Below the pieces are notes generated by a model. It had not been told where the DNA came from, searched no databases, and saw only the letters and a list, made by a program, of their open reading frames with translations. This document shows positions 1 to 6,322 of a DNA stretch of 6,465 nucleotides, one piece after another. Both the position numbers and the translations under genes were made by a program. Source of the DNA: Burkholderiales bacterium (lineage in GTDB: Bacteria > Pseudomonadota > Gammaproteobacteria > Burkholderiales > Burkholderiaceae_D); contig JAGWUK010000180.1 of the NCBI GenBank assembly GCA_028868455.1, forward strand, positions 1-6,465, given 5' to 3'. Numbering within the stretch: the first letter of the stretch is position 1; every line of letters begins with the position of its first letter.

Positions 1-723
1 TGAAATCGACAGGCGTTCATCAATCTGCACTTGCAATTCGTGATGGGCTTTGCAATATCCGTCGTAGCGATGTGCCACTTCCGGCAATTGCGTGTCACCA
101 AAAAAAGCAATCCGTTTGCGCCCGGATTGCAGTAAATGCTTGGCCGCCAGATAACCACCAGTGACATTATCGCTGCCGACCGTCACATACAGTTGCTGCG
201 GCAATTGCGCCCCCCAGACCACGATAGGGACACGCCTGGCAGCCATCTGGTTTAACTGATCATGATGATGCCATTGGCCGATCAATATCACACCGATGGC
301 GCGCCCGGTATCGTAAATTTGCGCAGCCGTATCGAGCTGGTCGGCATCAACACGCGACAACAGCATATCGAACCCGCGATCGGTCAACGCATCGGCCAGA
401 CTTCCTAAAATACTCAGAAAAAACGGATCGGACAAATGCTGGCGCGTGGCACGTTCGTAAGGCACGACGACGGCGACAGTGCGGTTTTGTTTCAGGCGTA
501 AATTCTGTGCGCCGATATTGATGGAATAATTCAACGAGCGCGCCAATTCTTCAATGCGCGTACGCGTTTCGTCGTTCACCAGAGGGCTGCGGTTCAGTGC
601 CCGTGAGACGGTCGATGTGGATACGCCGGCAAGGCGCGCGATGTCGGCCATTTGCAAACGGCGCTGTTCCGCGCTGGAGATATCCTTACTGACAGCAGGG
701 GCCTGTGCATTTTTTGTTTTCAT
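1..723 (-). CDS. LacI-family transcriptional regulator (partial, C-terminus outside window)
   Basis: DNA-binding repressor of the LacI/GalR family, normally controlled by a sugar or other small ligand. Translated from the ATG at 721-723, the frame stays open for 241 residues to the left edge. The helix-turn-helix is plain at residues about 24-45 ([19 protein letters not shown]), followed by [14 protein letters not shown] and LNYSIN, the classic LacI DNA-binding domain. A hinge ([15 protein letters not shown], about 74-88) leads into the periplasmic-binding-protein-like ligand domain, with [10 protein letters not shown] (140-149), [16 protein letters not shown] (182-197) and RKRIAFFGD (202-210). 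About 100 C-terminal residues are missing, judging from the usual length near 340. A 20-residue N-terminal extension precedes the helix-turn-helix, and no clear Shine-Dalgarno precedes the ATG, so an internal start at M25 is possible. The gene lies 189 bases downstream of, and in the same direction as, the amidohydrolase gene. Family assignment is certain; the ligand is unknown. Confidence 0.95.
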   Translation of the reverse strand, partial: MKTKNAQAPAVSKDISSAEQRRLQMADIARLAGVSTSTVSRALNRSPLVNDETRTRIEELARSLNYSINIGAQNLRLKQNRTVAVVVPYERATRQHLSDPFFLSILGSLADALTDRGFDMLLSRVDADQLDTAAQIYDTGRAIGVILIGQWHHHDQLNQMAARRVPIVVWGAQLPQQLYVTVGSDNVTGGYLAAKHLLQSGRKRIAFFGDTQLPEVAHRYDGYCKAHHELQVQIDERLSIS

Positions 724-751
724 AATGTTTGCGCGCCGGGATGGCAGACGA

Positions 752-765
752 TCAAATTGTTTTGA
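752..765. promoter_or_regulatory. inverted repeat at predicted lacI-family gene start site
   Basis: TCAAA, four bases, then TTTGA form a perfect 5-base inverted repeat. It lies just downstream of the predicted -10 box (769-774), where minus-strand transcription of the LacI-family gene should begin. A repressor bound here would block initiation. It lacks the central CG usual in LacI-family operators, so the call is tentative. Confidence 0.3.
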
Positions 766-768
766 GTG

Positions 769-797
769 TTAATAGGATTTACGCAAAATTGTGTCAG
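769..797 (-). promoter_or_regulatory. sigma70 promoter of the LacI-family gene
   Basis: Read on the minus strand, CTGACA (792-797) and TATTAA (769-774) are separated by exactly 17 bases. They match the sigma70 consensus at 5 of 6 and 4 of 6 positions. Transcription would start near 762, giving a leader of about 40 bases before the ATG at 721-723. The repressor gene therefore probably has its own promoter even if some transcription reads in from the amidohydrolase gene. Confidence 0.55.
781..794. promoter_or_regulatory. operator-like imperfect palindrome in promoter spacer
   Basis: The 14-mer ACGCAAAATTGTGT pairs at five of seven symmetric positions (pattern ACnCAAnnTTGnGT). It falls between the -35 and -10 boxes of the predicted LacI-family promoter. 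The half-site resembles the ACGCAAA half-sites of the PurR-type operators of this family, though the centre lacks CG. Autoregulation by the adjacent repressor is an inference. Confidence 0.3.
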
Positions 798-840
798 CGA
801 GGCATAGTGACGAAGCCGGGACAGATAACCAACGACGCAC

Positions 841-864
841 CATAACGCAACTGAGGCGTTTATG
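841..864. repeat. imperfect hairpin between amidohydrolase and regulator genes
   Basis: Arms CATAACGC (841-848) and GCGTTTATG (856-864) pair over eight base pairs with one bulged T and a 7-base loop. It lies between the amidohydrolase stop and the regulator promoter. No T-run follows on the minus strand, so it does not look like an efficient intrinsic terminator. It could be a protein-binding site or a 3' end stabiliser. I see no clear terminator anywhere in 724-912. Confidence 0.3.
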
Positions 865-912
865 CATCAGTCCCGGAGGAATCATTGGATTGCGGCGCTT
901 CATACAAGTGTT

Positions 913-2577
913 TCATGGCGCAACATAAGTCTGATGCCCGGCAAGCCAGGTTTGCAAAACTTTGATCTTATAAATATTTTTTGGCGCAATGTCGAACAAA
1001 TCCTGATCGGTGATGATGAAGTCCGCCCATTTTCCTGGCTCCAGCGTCCCCAGCACCTGCTCCTGATGCGCCGCATAGGCCGCATCCAGCGTGAAGCAGC
1101 GAAATGCCTCCAGCAGACTCATGGCCTGTTCCGGATACCAGCCATGCGCCGGCATACCCTGCATGTCCTGACGTGTCACGGCGGCGTGTATGCCCCAAAA
1201 CGGATTCGGCGATTCGATAGGGAAATCAGAACCACAGGCGATGCGTGAGCCTTGCCGCAAGAAACTGCGCCAGGCATACGCTCCCTTGATGCGCACATGC
1301 CCTACGCGGTCTTCCGCCATATTCATATCGGAGGTTGCATGCGTTGGCTGCATGGAAGGCAATACACCGAGTTGTTTAAAACGCGGGATATCACTCAGCG
1401 CCACCACTTGCGCATGTTCAATGCGGTTGCGTAAGCGCACACGCAGGCTGTCCGGCAGTGTCGCAAAGCCATCCAGTATCTGACGATTCCCCGCGTCGCC
1501 GATAGCATGCACATTCACCTGATAACCTTTCAACGCGGCTTTTTGTATCATCTGCGTCATCACCTGCGGCGTTTCAAATAGCAAACCTCTGGTGTGTGGC
1601 GCATCGCTATATGGTGCAATCAAAGCAGCACCACGACTTCCCAATGCACCATCGGCGAACAGCTTCACCGCACGCAAGGCATACCGATCCTGCGCATAGG
1701 AATACAAAGGCCCATCTTTCGAAACGCGATCAAAGAATGCATCCGTTCCATGTATCATGCCGTACACGCGGGTCGTCAATTTTCCGTGATCGGCGTATTC
1801 CCGGAACAACTGATCAGCCTGCTCGGAAACACTGGCATCGTGCACACTGGTTAAACCGGACTCTCGCAATTGCTGCAAAGCCAGGTCGAGCGCCATGCGA
1901 TTTTCTGCATCACTGGGAGACGGCACGATTTTGTCGATCAGATTCATGGCGTTGTCGACGAAGACACCAGTGGGATTACCAAGCGCATCGCGTTCAATTT
2001 TGCCGCCAACCGGAGCCGGCGTTGTCCTTGTAATACCAGCGAGTTGCATGGCTTTGCTATTGGCCCAGGCCGCATGACCGTCAACGCGCCCCAGCCAGAC
2101 TGGCCGATCGCTGACGACCGTGTCAATTTCCTGCGCCGTTGGAAATCGCCCGAGTTTCCAGTTCGCCTGATTCCATTCACCACCCAAAATCCACGGCGAA
2201 TGCGGAAATTTTTTTGCATAGGCAGCGATTGCCTGCAAGGCCTGCGGCAGATCGTGCGTCGCGCGCAAATTCAATTGCATCGCGCTTTGCCCAAGACTGA
2301 GAATATGCCCGTGGGCATCGATCATCCCCGGCAACAAGGTCTTTCCACCTGCATCAATATGCTGCGCATCGGGAAGCCTGTCGCGCAGTGCAGCGTTAGA
2401 ACCAGTGGCAATTACACGCCCTGCATCATCGAATGCCAACGCTTCAAATTTCAGCAACTGTCCATCTTTGTCCAGCGTATAGCCTCTGGCATGATCAATA
2501 ATTGTATCCGCCAGCGCCGGCATGGCAAACAATGCGATCAGCGTCGCCAATAGTTTTTTGTCCCAGTTGCGATTCAT
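913..2577 (-). CDS. exported amidohydrolase, family 3 (YtcJ-like metal-dependent hydrolase)
   Basis: Metal-dependent hydrolase of the amidohydrolase superfamily, family 3 (YtcJ/NfdA-like), which cleaves C-N bonds in amide-like or cyclic substrates. The true substrate cannot be read from sequence. With the start at 2577 the protein has 554 residues. It begins with a signal peptide (KK at 7-8, hydrophobic 9-20, cleavage likely after ALA at 21-23), so it should act in the periplasm. Metal-site signatures in order: PGMIDAHGH with HxH at H89/H91, SVHDA (H246), KLFADGALGSRGAAL with K305, VNVHAIGDAGN with H357, RIEHAQ with H388, and GSDFPIES with D451. The C-terminal TLEPGKWADFIITD is the usual beta-sandwich return. 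The frame is open up to a GTG at 2728-2730, but that extension is Arg-rich, unlike the family, and would bury the signal peptide. The chosen ATG has GGA eight bases upstream; ATG at 2584-2586 is an alternative. A LacI-family gene follows and may control it. Confidence 0.9.
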   Translation of the reverse strand: MNRNWDKKLLATLIALFAMPALADTIIDHARGYTLDKDGQLLKFEALAFDDAGRVIATGSNAALRDRLPDAQHIDAGGKTLLPGMIDAHGHILSLGQSAMQLNLRATHDLPQALQAIAAYAKKFPHSPWILGGEWNQANWKLGRFPTAQEIDTVVSDRPVWLGRVDGHAAWANSKAMQLAGITRTTPAPVGGKIERDALGNPTGVFVDNAMNLIDKIVPSPSDAENRMALDLALQQLRESGLTSVHDASVSEQADQLFREYADHGKLTTRVYGMIHGTDAFFDRVSKDGPLYSYAQDRYALRAVKLFADGALGSRGAALIAPYSDAPHTRGLLFETPQVMTQMIQKAALKGYQVNVHAIGDAGNRQILDGFATLPDSLRVRLRNRIEHAQVVALSDIPRFKQLGVLPSMQPTHATSDMNMAEDRVGHVRIKGAYAWRSFLRQGSRIACGSDFPIESPNPFWGIHAAVTRQDMQGMPAHGWYPEQAMSLLEAFRCFTLDAAYAAHQEQVLGTLEPGKWADFIITDQDLFDIAPKNIYKIKVLQTWLAGHQTYVAP

Positions 2578-2745
2578 ATGCGGCATCCAATCCAAGGTTG
2601 AGATTGGCATTGTATTGCAGCGCCCCGATTTTGCGCGCTGCTTCTTTCTGGCGGGTGAAGCCACGACCAGACCATAGGCGCCACGACGATGACCGCCACT
2701 TGCGTGCGCAATATCAGGCAAAGCGCTCACTTTTTAAAAAAATCA

Positions 2746-2764
2746 TATACTCCCTACCAGTATA
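2746..2764. promoter_or_regulatory. 19-base inverted repeat, operator-like, upstream of amidohydrolase
   Basis: TATACT and AGTATA form perfect 6-base arms around a 7-base centre (CCCTACC). The size and AT-rich ends suit a dimeric repressor such as a TetR-type protein. A partial second copy, ATACTCCC followed by ACTAG, lies at 2811-2823, 64 bases away. On the minus strand the repeat overlaps a TATGAT box (2742-2747), a possible -10 for the amidohydrolase gene, but no good -35 is present at the right distance. The binding protein is unknown. Confidence 0.35.
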
Positions 2765-2985
2765 AAATGCACAGCCATTCGGGAATTGCGCTATAAAGCG
2801 ATTTTTACGCATACTCCCACTAGCTCTGATCTTCCGATGCATTCAGCATCACCTTGAAGAATTGACCAGGCTATCAAAACCATCGGCTCATGCACTGCGC
2901 CTGATGGCTATGCGACATGGACAAAGCCAGGATCAGCAACTGATTCCTTTATGCGATCAGATGTCCTCACGCCACCACACTGATT

Positions 2986-3004
2986 TTGCGTAAAAAATAT
3001 GCAA
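2986..3004. repeat. inverted repeat TTGCGTA/TATGCAA upstream of transglycosylase promoter
   Basis: Seven-base arms TTGCGTA and TATGCAA match at six of seven positions around a run of five A. It ends 28 bases upstream of the -35 box of the plus-strand promoter, a suitable place for an activator or for a bent A-tract element. The overlapping 12-mer at 2983-2994 reappears inverted at 778-789 in the LacI-family promoter. Confidence 0.3.
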
Positions 3005-3032
3005 TTTTCTTGTCATTAAATGGACATTGTTC

Positions 3033-3062
3033 TTGACGCTACGAAGCTCACTTGCGTACACT
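3033..3062 (+). promoter_or_regulatory. sigma70 promoter of the lytic transglycosylase gene
   Basis: TTGACG (3033-3038) and TACACT (3057-3062) are 18 bases apart. They match the sigma70 consensus at 5 of 6 and 4 of 6 positions. Predicted initiation near 3069 would give a leader of about 48 bases before the ATG at 3117. Confidence 0.6.
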
Positions 3063-3083
3063 CTCACGATCTTGCAATTCACG

Positions 3084-3097
3084 TCGACCATGGTCGA
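3084..3097. promoter_or_regulatory. perfect 14-base palindrome in transglycosylase leader
   Basis: TCGACCATGGTCGA is fully self-complementary and lies 15-28 bases downstream of the predicted transcription start, ending 19 bases before the ATG. It could be an operator acting as a roadblock, or fold weakly in the mRNA. Its central ATG (3090-3092) opens a three-codon frame ending at TAG 3099-3101. Confidence 0.35.
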
Positions 3098-3116
3098 TTA
3101 GACAAATATTTTGCCT

Positions 3117-4727
3117 ATGAAACGATTCCGACCTCGCATTTGCCCGCTCATTGTTACTGCGCTCATCTATTGCGCCTTTCCTCAAAGTAGCCTGGCAGAC
3201 AGCGCTGAAATGCTGGCCTACAGCAATCCACCCGAAGCAGATGGCATTGAAGCCTCGACATCCGACTCCGCCACGTCTGACAGCTCAACGACCGATGCCA
3301 GCCCAGGTCTGGATGCCGCCGACACCGAGACCAGCGACCCCGATTCGATTCCGCTTACTGCGTCCGGCACCCCAGCTATTCCAGCCGATGCACTGATCCA
3401 ACCCAGCCTCGATTACTCGTACAAAGAAACGGATTTGTGGGAACGCATTCGTGGCGGTTACGCCATTCCCAATCTCGACAACCAATTGGTCACCAATCAA
3501 CTTAACTGGTACAGCACGCGCACCGATTACATCATGCGCACCGTGCAACGTGGTTCCCGTTATCTGTATCACGTCGTCGAAGAATTGGAAAAACGTGGCA
3601 TGCCGACTGAACTGGCACTGCTGCCTTTCATCGAATCCGCGTTCAACCCACAAGCCATCTCCTCTACCAAAGCCAGCGGAATGTGGCAATTCATGGCGGC
3701 GACCGGGCGTGATTTCAATCTGAAGCAAAACATGTTCAAGGACCAGCGCCGTGGCGTGCTGGATTCGACTGACGCAGCGCTGACGTATCTGGAGCGCTTG
3801 TACGGCATGTTCGGCGACTGGCAGCTTGCATTGGCCGCGTACAACTGGGGCGAAGGCTCGGTACAACGTGCCATCAAGAAGCAACAGGCAATGGGAAGAC
3901 CGATCGACTTTGAAAGTCTGTCGGCGCTGATGCCAAACGAAACCAGGAACTACCTGCCGAAATTACAGGCCGTCAAAAATATCATCTCGCATCCTGAGCA
4001 GTTCAATATCGACTTACCACGTCTCGATAATGAGCCGTATTTTGTTCCCGTCGAAAAAACGCGCGACATCGATGTGCGCGTCGCAGCGCAACTGGCCGAA
4101 CTTCCTCTGGATGAATTTACGGCGCTGAACCCGCAATTCAACCGCCCCGTCATTACCGGCGATGCCGATACAAAAATCCTGCTGCCGACGGACAATGTCG
4201 CCGTCTTCAAAGAAAATCTGAGTAAGTGGCAAGGACCGTTGTCATCGTGGTGTGCACATAAAGTGCAGAAAACCGAACGCGTCGAAGCACTGGCAAGCCG
4301 CCTCGGTTTGAAGCCGGAAGTCATTCGCAATGTCAACTTCATCCCGCCACGCATGCTCGTCAAGGCAGGTTCGACCTTGCTGATACCCAAATCTGAAAAA
4401 TCGCCCGATCAGGATATTTCGTCCGAGATCGTCGATACGGCCAAACTGATTTTTGAAAAAATCGCGCCGCCTTTCCGTAATCTAAGCTATCGCGTCGGCA
4501 AACGCGACAGCCTGCTATCGATTGCGCGCCGCTACAAGGTCAGTATTGCCGACCTGAAAATCTGGAATAATTTAAAACGCGACACCGTCGCCATCGGTCA
4601 GACCTTGCATCTGCAAATCCCCGGTGCAGCGGCACGCAATCGTCGCAGCACAGCAGTGGCCAGCAGCGTTCATGGCGGGAAAATGTCTTACCGCACACAG
4701 GCGCATACCAAGTTGGTGCGCAGATAA
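3117..4727 (+). CDS. mltD: MltD-type lytic murein transglycosylase with LysM modules
   Basis: Cleaves the MurNAc-GlcNAc glycan bond of peptidoglycan, forming 1,6-anhydro-MurNAc ends, in the periplasm. From the ATG the protein has 536 residues. A signal peptide covers residues 1-27 (hydrophobic about 9-20, cleavage likely after SLA). The cysteine at 19 follows LIY, a poor lipobox, so unlike E. coli MltD it may not be a lipoprotein. A Ser/Thr/Asp-rich linker follows (about 46-85). The SLT domain spans about 130-290: LLPFIESAFNP with catalytic E173, ASGMWQFM (186-193), AYNWGEG (241-247), and NYLP (278-281). A LysM-like segment lies near 376-424 and a clear C-terminal LysM at 456-501 (YRVGKRDSLLSIARRYKV...). 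The tail is basic. The ATG is preferred over an in-frame TTG at 3111 because of codon preference and signal-peptide form; neither has a clear Shine-Dalgarno. The gene is monocistronic, with its own promoter and terminator. Confidence 0.93.
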   Translation: MKRFRPRICPLIVTALIYCAFPQSSLADSAEMLAYSNPPEADGIEASTSDSATSDSSTTDASPGLDAADTETSDPDSIPLTASGTPAIPADALIQPSLDYSYKETDLWERIRGGYAIPNLDNQLVTNQLNWYSTRTDYIMRTVQRGSRYLYHVVEELEKRGMPTELALLPFIESAFNPQAISSTKASGMWQFMAATGRDFNLKQNMFKDQRRGVLDSTDAALTYLERLYGMFGDWQLALAAYNWGEGSVQRAIKKQQAMGRPIDFESLSALMPNETRNYLPKLQAVKNIISHPEQFNIDLPRLDNEPYFVPVEKTRDIDVRVAAQLAELPLDEFTALNPQFNRPVITGDADTKILLPTDNVAVFKENLSKWQGPLSSWCAHKVQKTERVEALASRLGLKPEVIRNVNFIPPRMLVKAGSTLLIPKSEKSPDQDISSEIVDTAKLIFEKIAPPFRNLSYRVGKRDSLLSIARRYKVSIADLKIWNNLKRDTVAIGQTLHLQIPGAAARNRRSTAVASSVHGGKMSYRTQAHTKLVRR

Positions 4728-4768
4728 ATCAGGCGCGCCGGGATATCGTCAACCTACCTTTTCGCATC

Positions 4769-4797
4769 TGAATTGCCTGCTGCTCGCAGGCAATTCA
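4769..4797. repeat. 12-bp perfect hairpin downstream of mltD
   Basis: Arms of 12 bases (TGAATTGCCTGC and its exact complement) flank a 5-base loop TGCTC. A further GCA/TGC pair forms outside across a two-base bulge. It starts about 40 bases after the mltD stop and ends about 50 bases before the bidirectional terminator. No T-run follows on either strand, so it is not a standard intrinsic terminator. It may stabilise the mRNA 3' end or be a dispersed intergenic repeat. Confidence 0.5.
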
Positions 4798-4846
4798 TGC
4801 GGCAAGACAGATAATTCATAAGCCGTGTCCTGTTCCCTGAAACGCA

Positions 4847-4882
4847 AAATAAAAAACCACTCCGCGGAGTGGTTTTTTATTT
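4847..4882. terminator. bidirectional intrinsic terminator between convergent genes
   Basis: A perfect 36-base palindrome. The GC-rich core CCACTCCGCGGAGTGG (4857-4872) is flanked by six A on the left and six T on the right, so a stem followed by a U-run forms on both strands. It lies 119 bases after the mltD stop and 15 bases after the stop of the convergent TPR gene, ending both transcripts. Confidence 0.9.
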
Positions 4883-4897
4883 GAAACAGCATCTTGA

Positions 4898-6151
4898 TTA
4901 CTTCATCGACTGATTGATGTAAATAATCCAGTAACGCGCCAGATCAGCCGTTCCATCAGTTCCTTGCACAGTCTTGAATGTCTTGATCGCATTCGCTTTC
5001 TTGCCAGCCATGACATAGGCAACGCCGAGGTGCAACTTGGCATCATCGACATGCTTCAGATTGCCTTTTTTCAAGCCCTCTTCCATCAAGCCCAGACCTT
5101 TGTCAAACTTGCCGGTAGTCACATAACCAAAGCCAACACTCAACAAATCCGTACCACTTTTGCTTTGTTTGGCTTCCTCTTCGTTCGCTGCCAACGCCTT
5201 GTTCGATTCGTCCTGAGCCTTGTTGGCCATGTCGCGCAAGCGCTGATGGCGCGCGGCATCACCACCAGCACCCAGTGCACCCGCCTTATAGCCTGCATCG
5301 ATGATTTTCGATGCCTCAGCCGGATAACCAGCCTGAATTGCCATCAAGGAAGAATCCATGAAATCCGAGGTCTTGGTCACTTCACCCAACACCAGTTTCA
5401 GACGATACAAATCCAGTTTCAGACGCTGGGAATAGCCAGGTTTTCTTTCGATATTATTGAGCAGATTGACCCAGTATTCTTTTTTGCCATGATAAGCAAC
5501 CATTTTTTCCAGTGCACTGGAATAGCCAGCCATATCTTTCTGTTTCAACGCGGCGTTTGCATAGAATTCCAGATTGGACAAGCTTGGTGTACGTCCGGCT
5601 TTTTCATCAGCAGCCAGATCAGCCATCACTTCTTTCATGGCATGCGCACTATCACCACCTTGAGACATTGCCTGAATCATATAAGGACGCAGGGACTGGT
5701 CAGTGCCGCCGTCCGCATAATAGCGACCATACCATTGTGCCGCTTTAGGGAAATTACCCGCCTTGTAATTGGCATTCGCCAGAACCTGAATCATCTGTAA
5801 CTGTTCTTTAGCAGGCAATTTATTGGCTGCCACGATCGTTTCTGCAGCACGGATAGTCGCCGCATTATCGCCAGCTGCCGATGCAATCGACAAACGCATG
5901 CGCTCGATCGTGAAATTCTCATTAACTGTCTTGCCAGCAACGTTGTCTGCCTCGTGAATTTTAGACAGTGCTTCTTTGTACTTCCTCGCTTTATACAATT
6001 CCCCTGCAGACTGTACTATCCGGCCAACTTCAGGGCGCATAGCTTCCTGTGCATAAGCAGTATTGGCAGCAATATTAGTTAATTCTGGCGCGGCGGCAAA
6101 GCCAATCGCTGCAAACAATACAGCGACACGAGATAAGCGAAGTTGCTTCAT
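4898..6151 (-). CDS. secreted TPR-repeat protein next to exbD
   Basis: A 417-residue protein of unknown precise role. The start (ATG 6149-6151) has GAGA seven bases upstream. Residues 1-34 look like a signal peptide (K2 and R5/R8, hydrophobic 9-22, cleavage probably after AYA at 32-34), so it should be periplasmic. The mature part is almost wholly helical with TPR-like hairpins: about 46-70 (ELYKARKYKEALSKIHEA), 117-145 (LANANYKAGNFPKAAQWY), 334-361 (FGYVTTGKFDKGLGLMEEGL) and 368-395 (KLHLGVAYVMAGKKANAIKTF). The middle has degenerate helices and an Ala/Glu/Lys-rich stretch (about 297-332), possibly coiled. No catalytic motif is visible. TPR folds bind proteins. It lies just downstream of an exbD-type gene, on the same strand but past a terminator; TPR genes are known in TonB2-type clusters of Vibrio, so a link to TonB-ExbBD transport is plausible but inferred. 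Confidence 0.85.
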   Translation of the reverse strand: MKQLRLSRVAVLFAAIGFAAAPELTNIAANTAYAQEAMRPEVGRIVQSAGELYKARKYKEALSKIHEADNVAGKTVNENFTIERMRLSIASAAGDNAATIRAAETIVAANKLPAKEQLQMIQVLANANYKAGNFPKAAQWYGRYYADGGTDQSLRPYMIQAMSQGGDSAHAMKEVMADLAADEKAGRTPSLSNLEFYANAALKQKDMAGYSSALEKMVAYHGKKEYWVNLLNNIERKPGYSQRLKLDLYRLKLVLGEVTKTSDFMDSSLMAIQAGYPAEASKIIDAGYKAGALGAGGDAARHQRLRDMANKAQDESNKALAANEEEAKQSKSGTDLLSVGFGYVTTGKFDKGLGLMEEGLKKGNLKHVDDAKLHLGVAYVMAGKKANAIKTFKTVQGTDGTADLARYWIIYINQSMK

Positions 6152-6233
6152 ATGTCGATCTCACAATCAATAAATTAATTAAACCCTGGAATCATGGCAG
6201 CAAAATTCTGATGACATGTGTTCCGTTAAGACG
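6152..6233 (-). promoter_or_regulatory. probable promoter region of the TPR gene
   Basis: A strong terminator closes the exbD transcript at 6234-6257, so the TPR gene probably needs a promoter here. On the minus strand TTGCTG (6198-6203) could be a -35 box, with AT-rich sequence around TTAATTAA (6175-6182) at -10 distance, but no -10 match is good. The boxes are uncertain; the need for a promoter is the stronger argument. Confidence 0.35.
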
Positions 6234-6257
6234 AAAAAAGGCAGGGATCACCCTGCC
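6234..6257 (-). terminator. intrinsic terminator after exbD-type gene
   Basis: On the minus strand GGCAGGG, loop TGAT, CCCTGCC form a perfect 7-base-pair stem followed directly by six T. It starts 65 bases after the ExbD stop codon and should end the transcript of the gene cluster entering from the right edge. On the plus strand the A-run lies upstream and no T-run follows, so it works in one direction. Confidence 0.9.
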
Positions 6258-6322
6258 AGTTTCCAATCATACATCAAGACTTCGGTACGATAGCATCGAA
6301 ATTATCTTGCAGTTCCATTGCA

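Larger units (their letters stand above)
2578..3116. other. divergent intergenic region, no gene seen
   Basis: About 540 bases separate the minus-strand amidohydrolase start from the plus-strand transglycosylase start. I find no convincing coding region, tRNA or known RNA here. The stretch has an AT-rich segment near 2731-2770, short hairpins at 2789-2800 (CGCT/AGCG followed by a T-rich run) and 2836-2850 (GATGC/GCATC), and a bulged stem at 2880-2907 (CCATCGGC pairing with GCC-T-GATGG). A convincing promoter is visible only for the plus-strand gene. The amidohydrolase promoter is presumably in 2600-2790 but no box pair is clear. The length is generous for two promoters, so a small RNA is possible but unsupported. 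Confidence 0.6.

Noticed and set aside
554..772. 72-codon plus-strand frame over the LacI-family N-terminus
   Set aside because: It is antisense to the unmistakable helix-turn-helix coding region and has no features of its own.
1870..2553. 227-codon open frame on the plus strand, antisense to the amidohydrolase
   Set aside because: The opposite strand encodes the full set of amidohydrolase motifs through this region; the antisense product has a Cys/Arg-rich composition and no family resemblance.
2721..2736. AGCGCT-containing site near 2725 as a LacI-type operator for the amidohydrolase
   Set aside because: Symmetry stops at the central six bases, and the flanks do not match the TG/CA ends expected of such operators.
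2789..2806. CGCT-ATAA-AGCG hairpin followed by ATTTTT as a plus-strand terminator
   Set aside because: The 4-base stem is too weak and no plus-strand gene ends upstream of it.
3285..3884. 199-codon open frame on the minus strand inside mltD
   Set aside because: It overlaps the catalytic SLT domain of mltD, whose motifs are intact; the product is a shadow of that coding sequence.
4964..5800. 278-codon open frame on the plus strand, antisense to the TPR gene
   Set aside because: It lies wholly inside a well-supported gene on the other strand. Its His/Phe/Ile-rich product has no recognisable domain, and no promoter or ribosome site precedes it.
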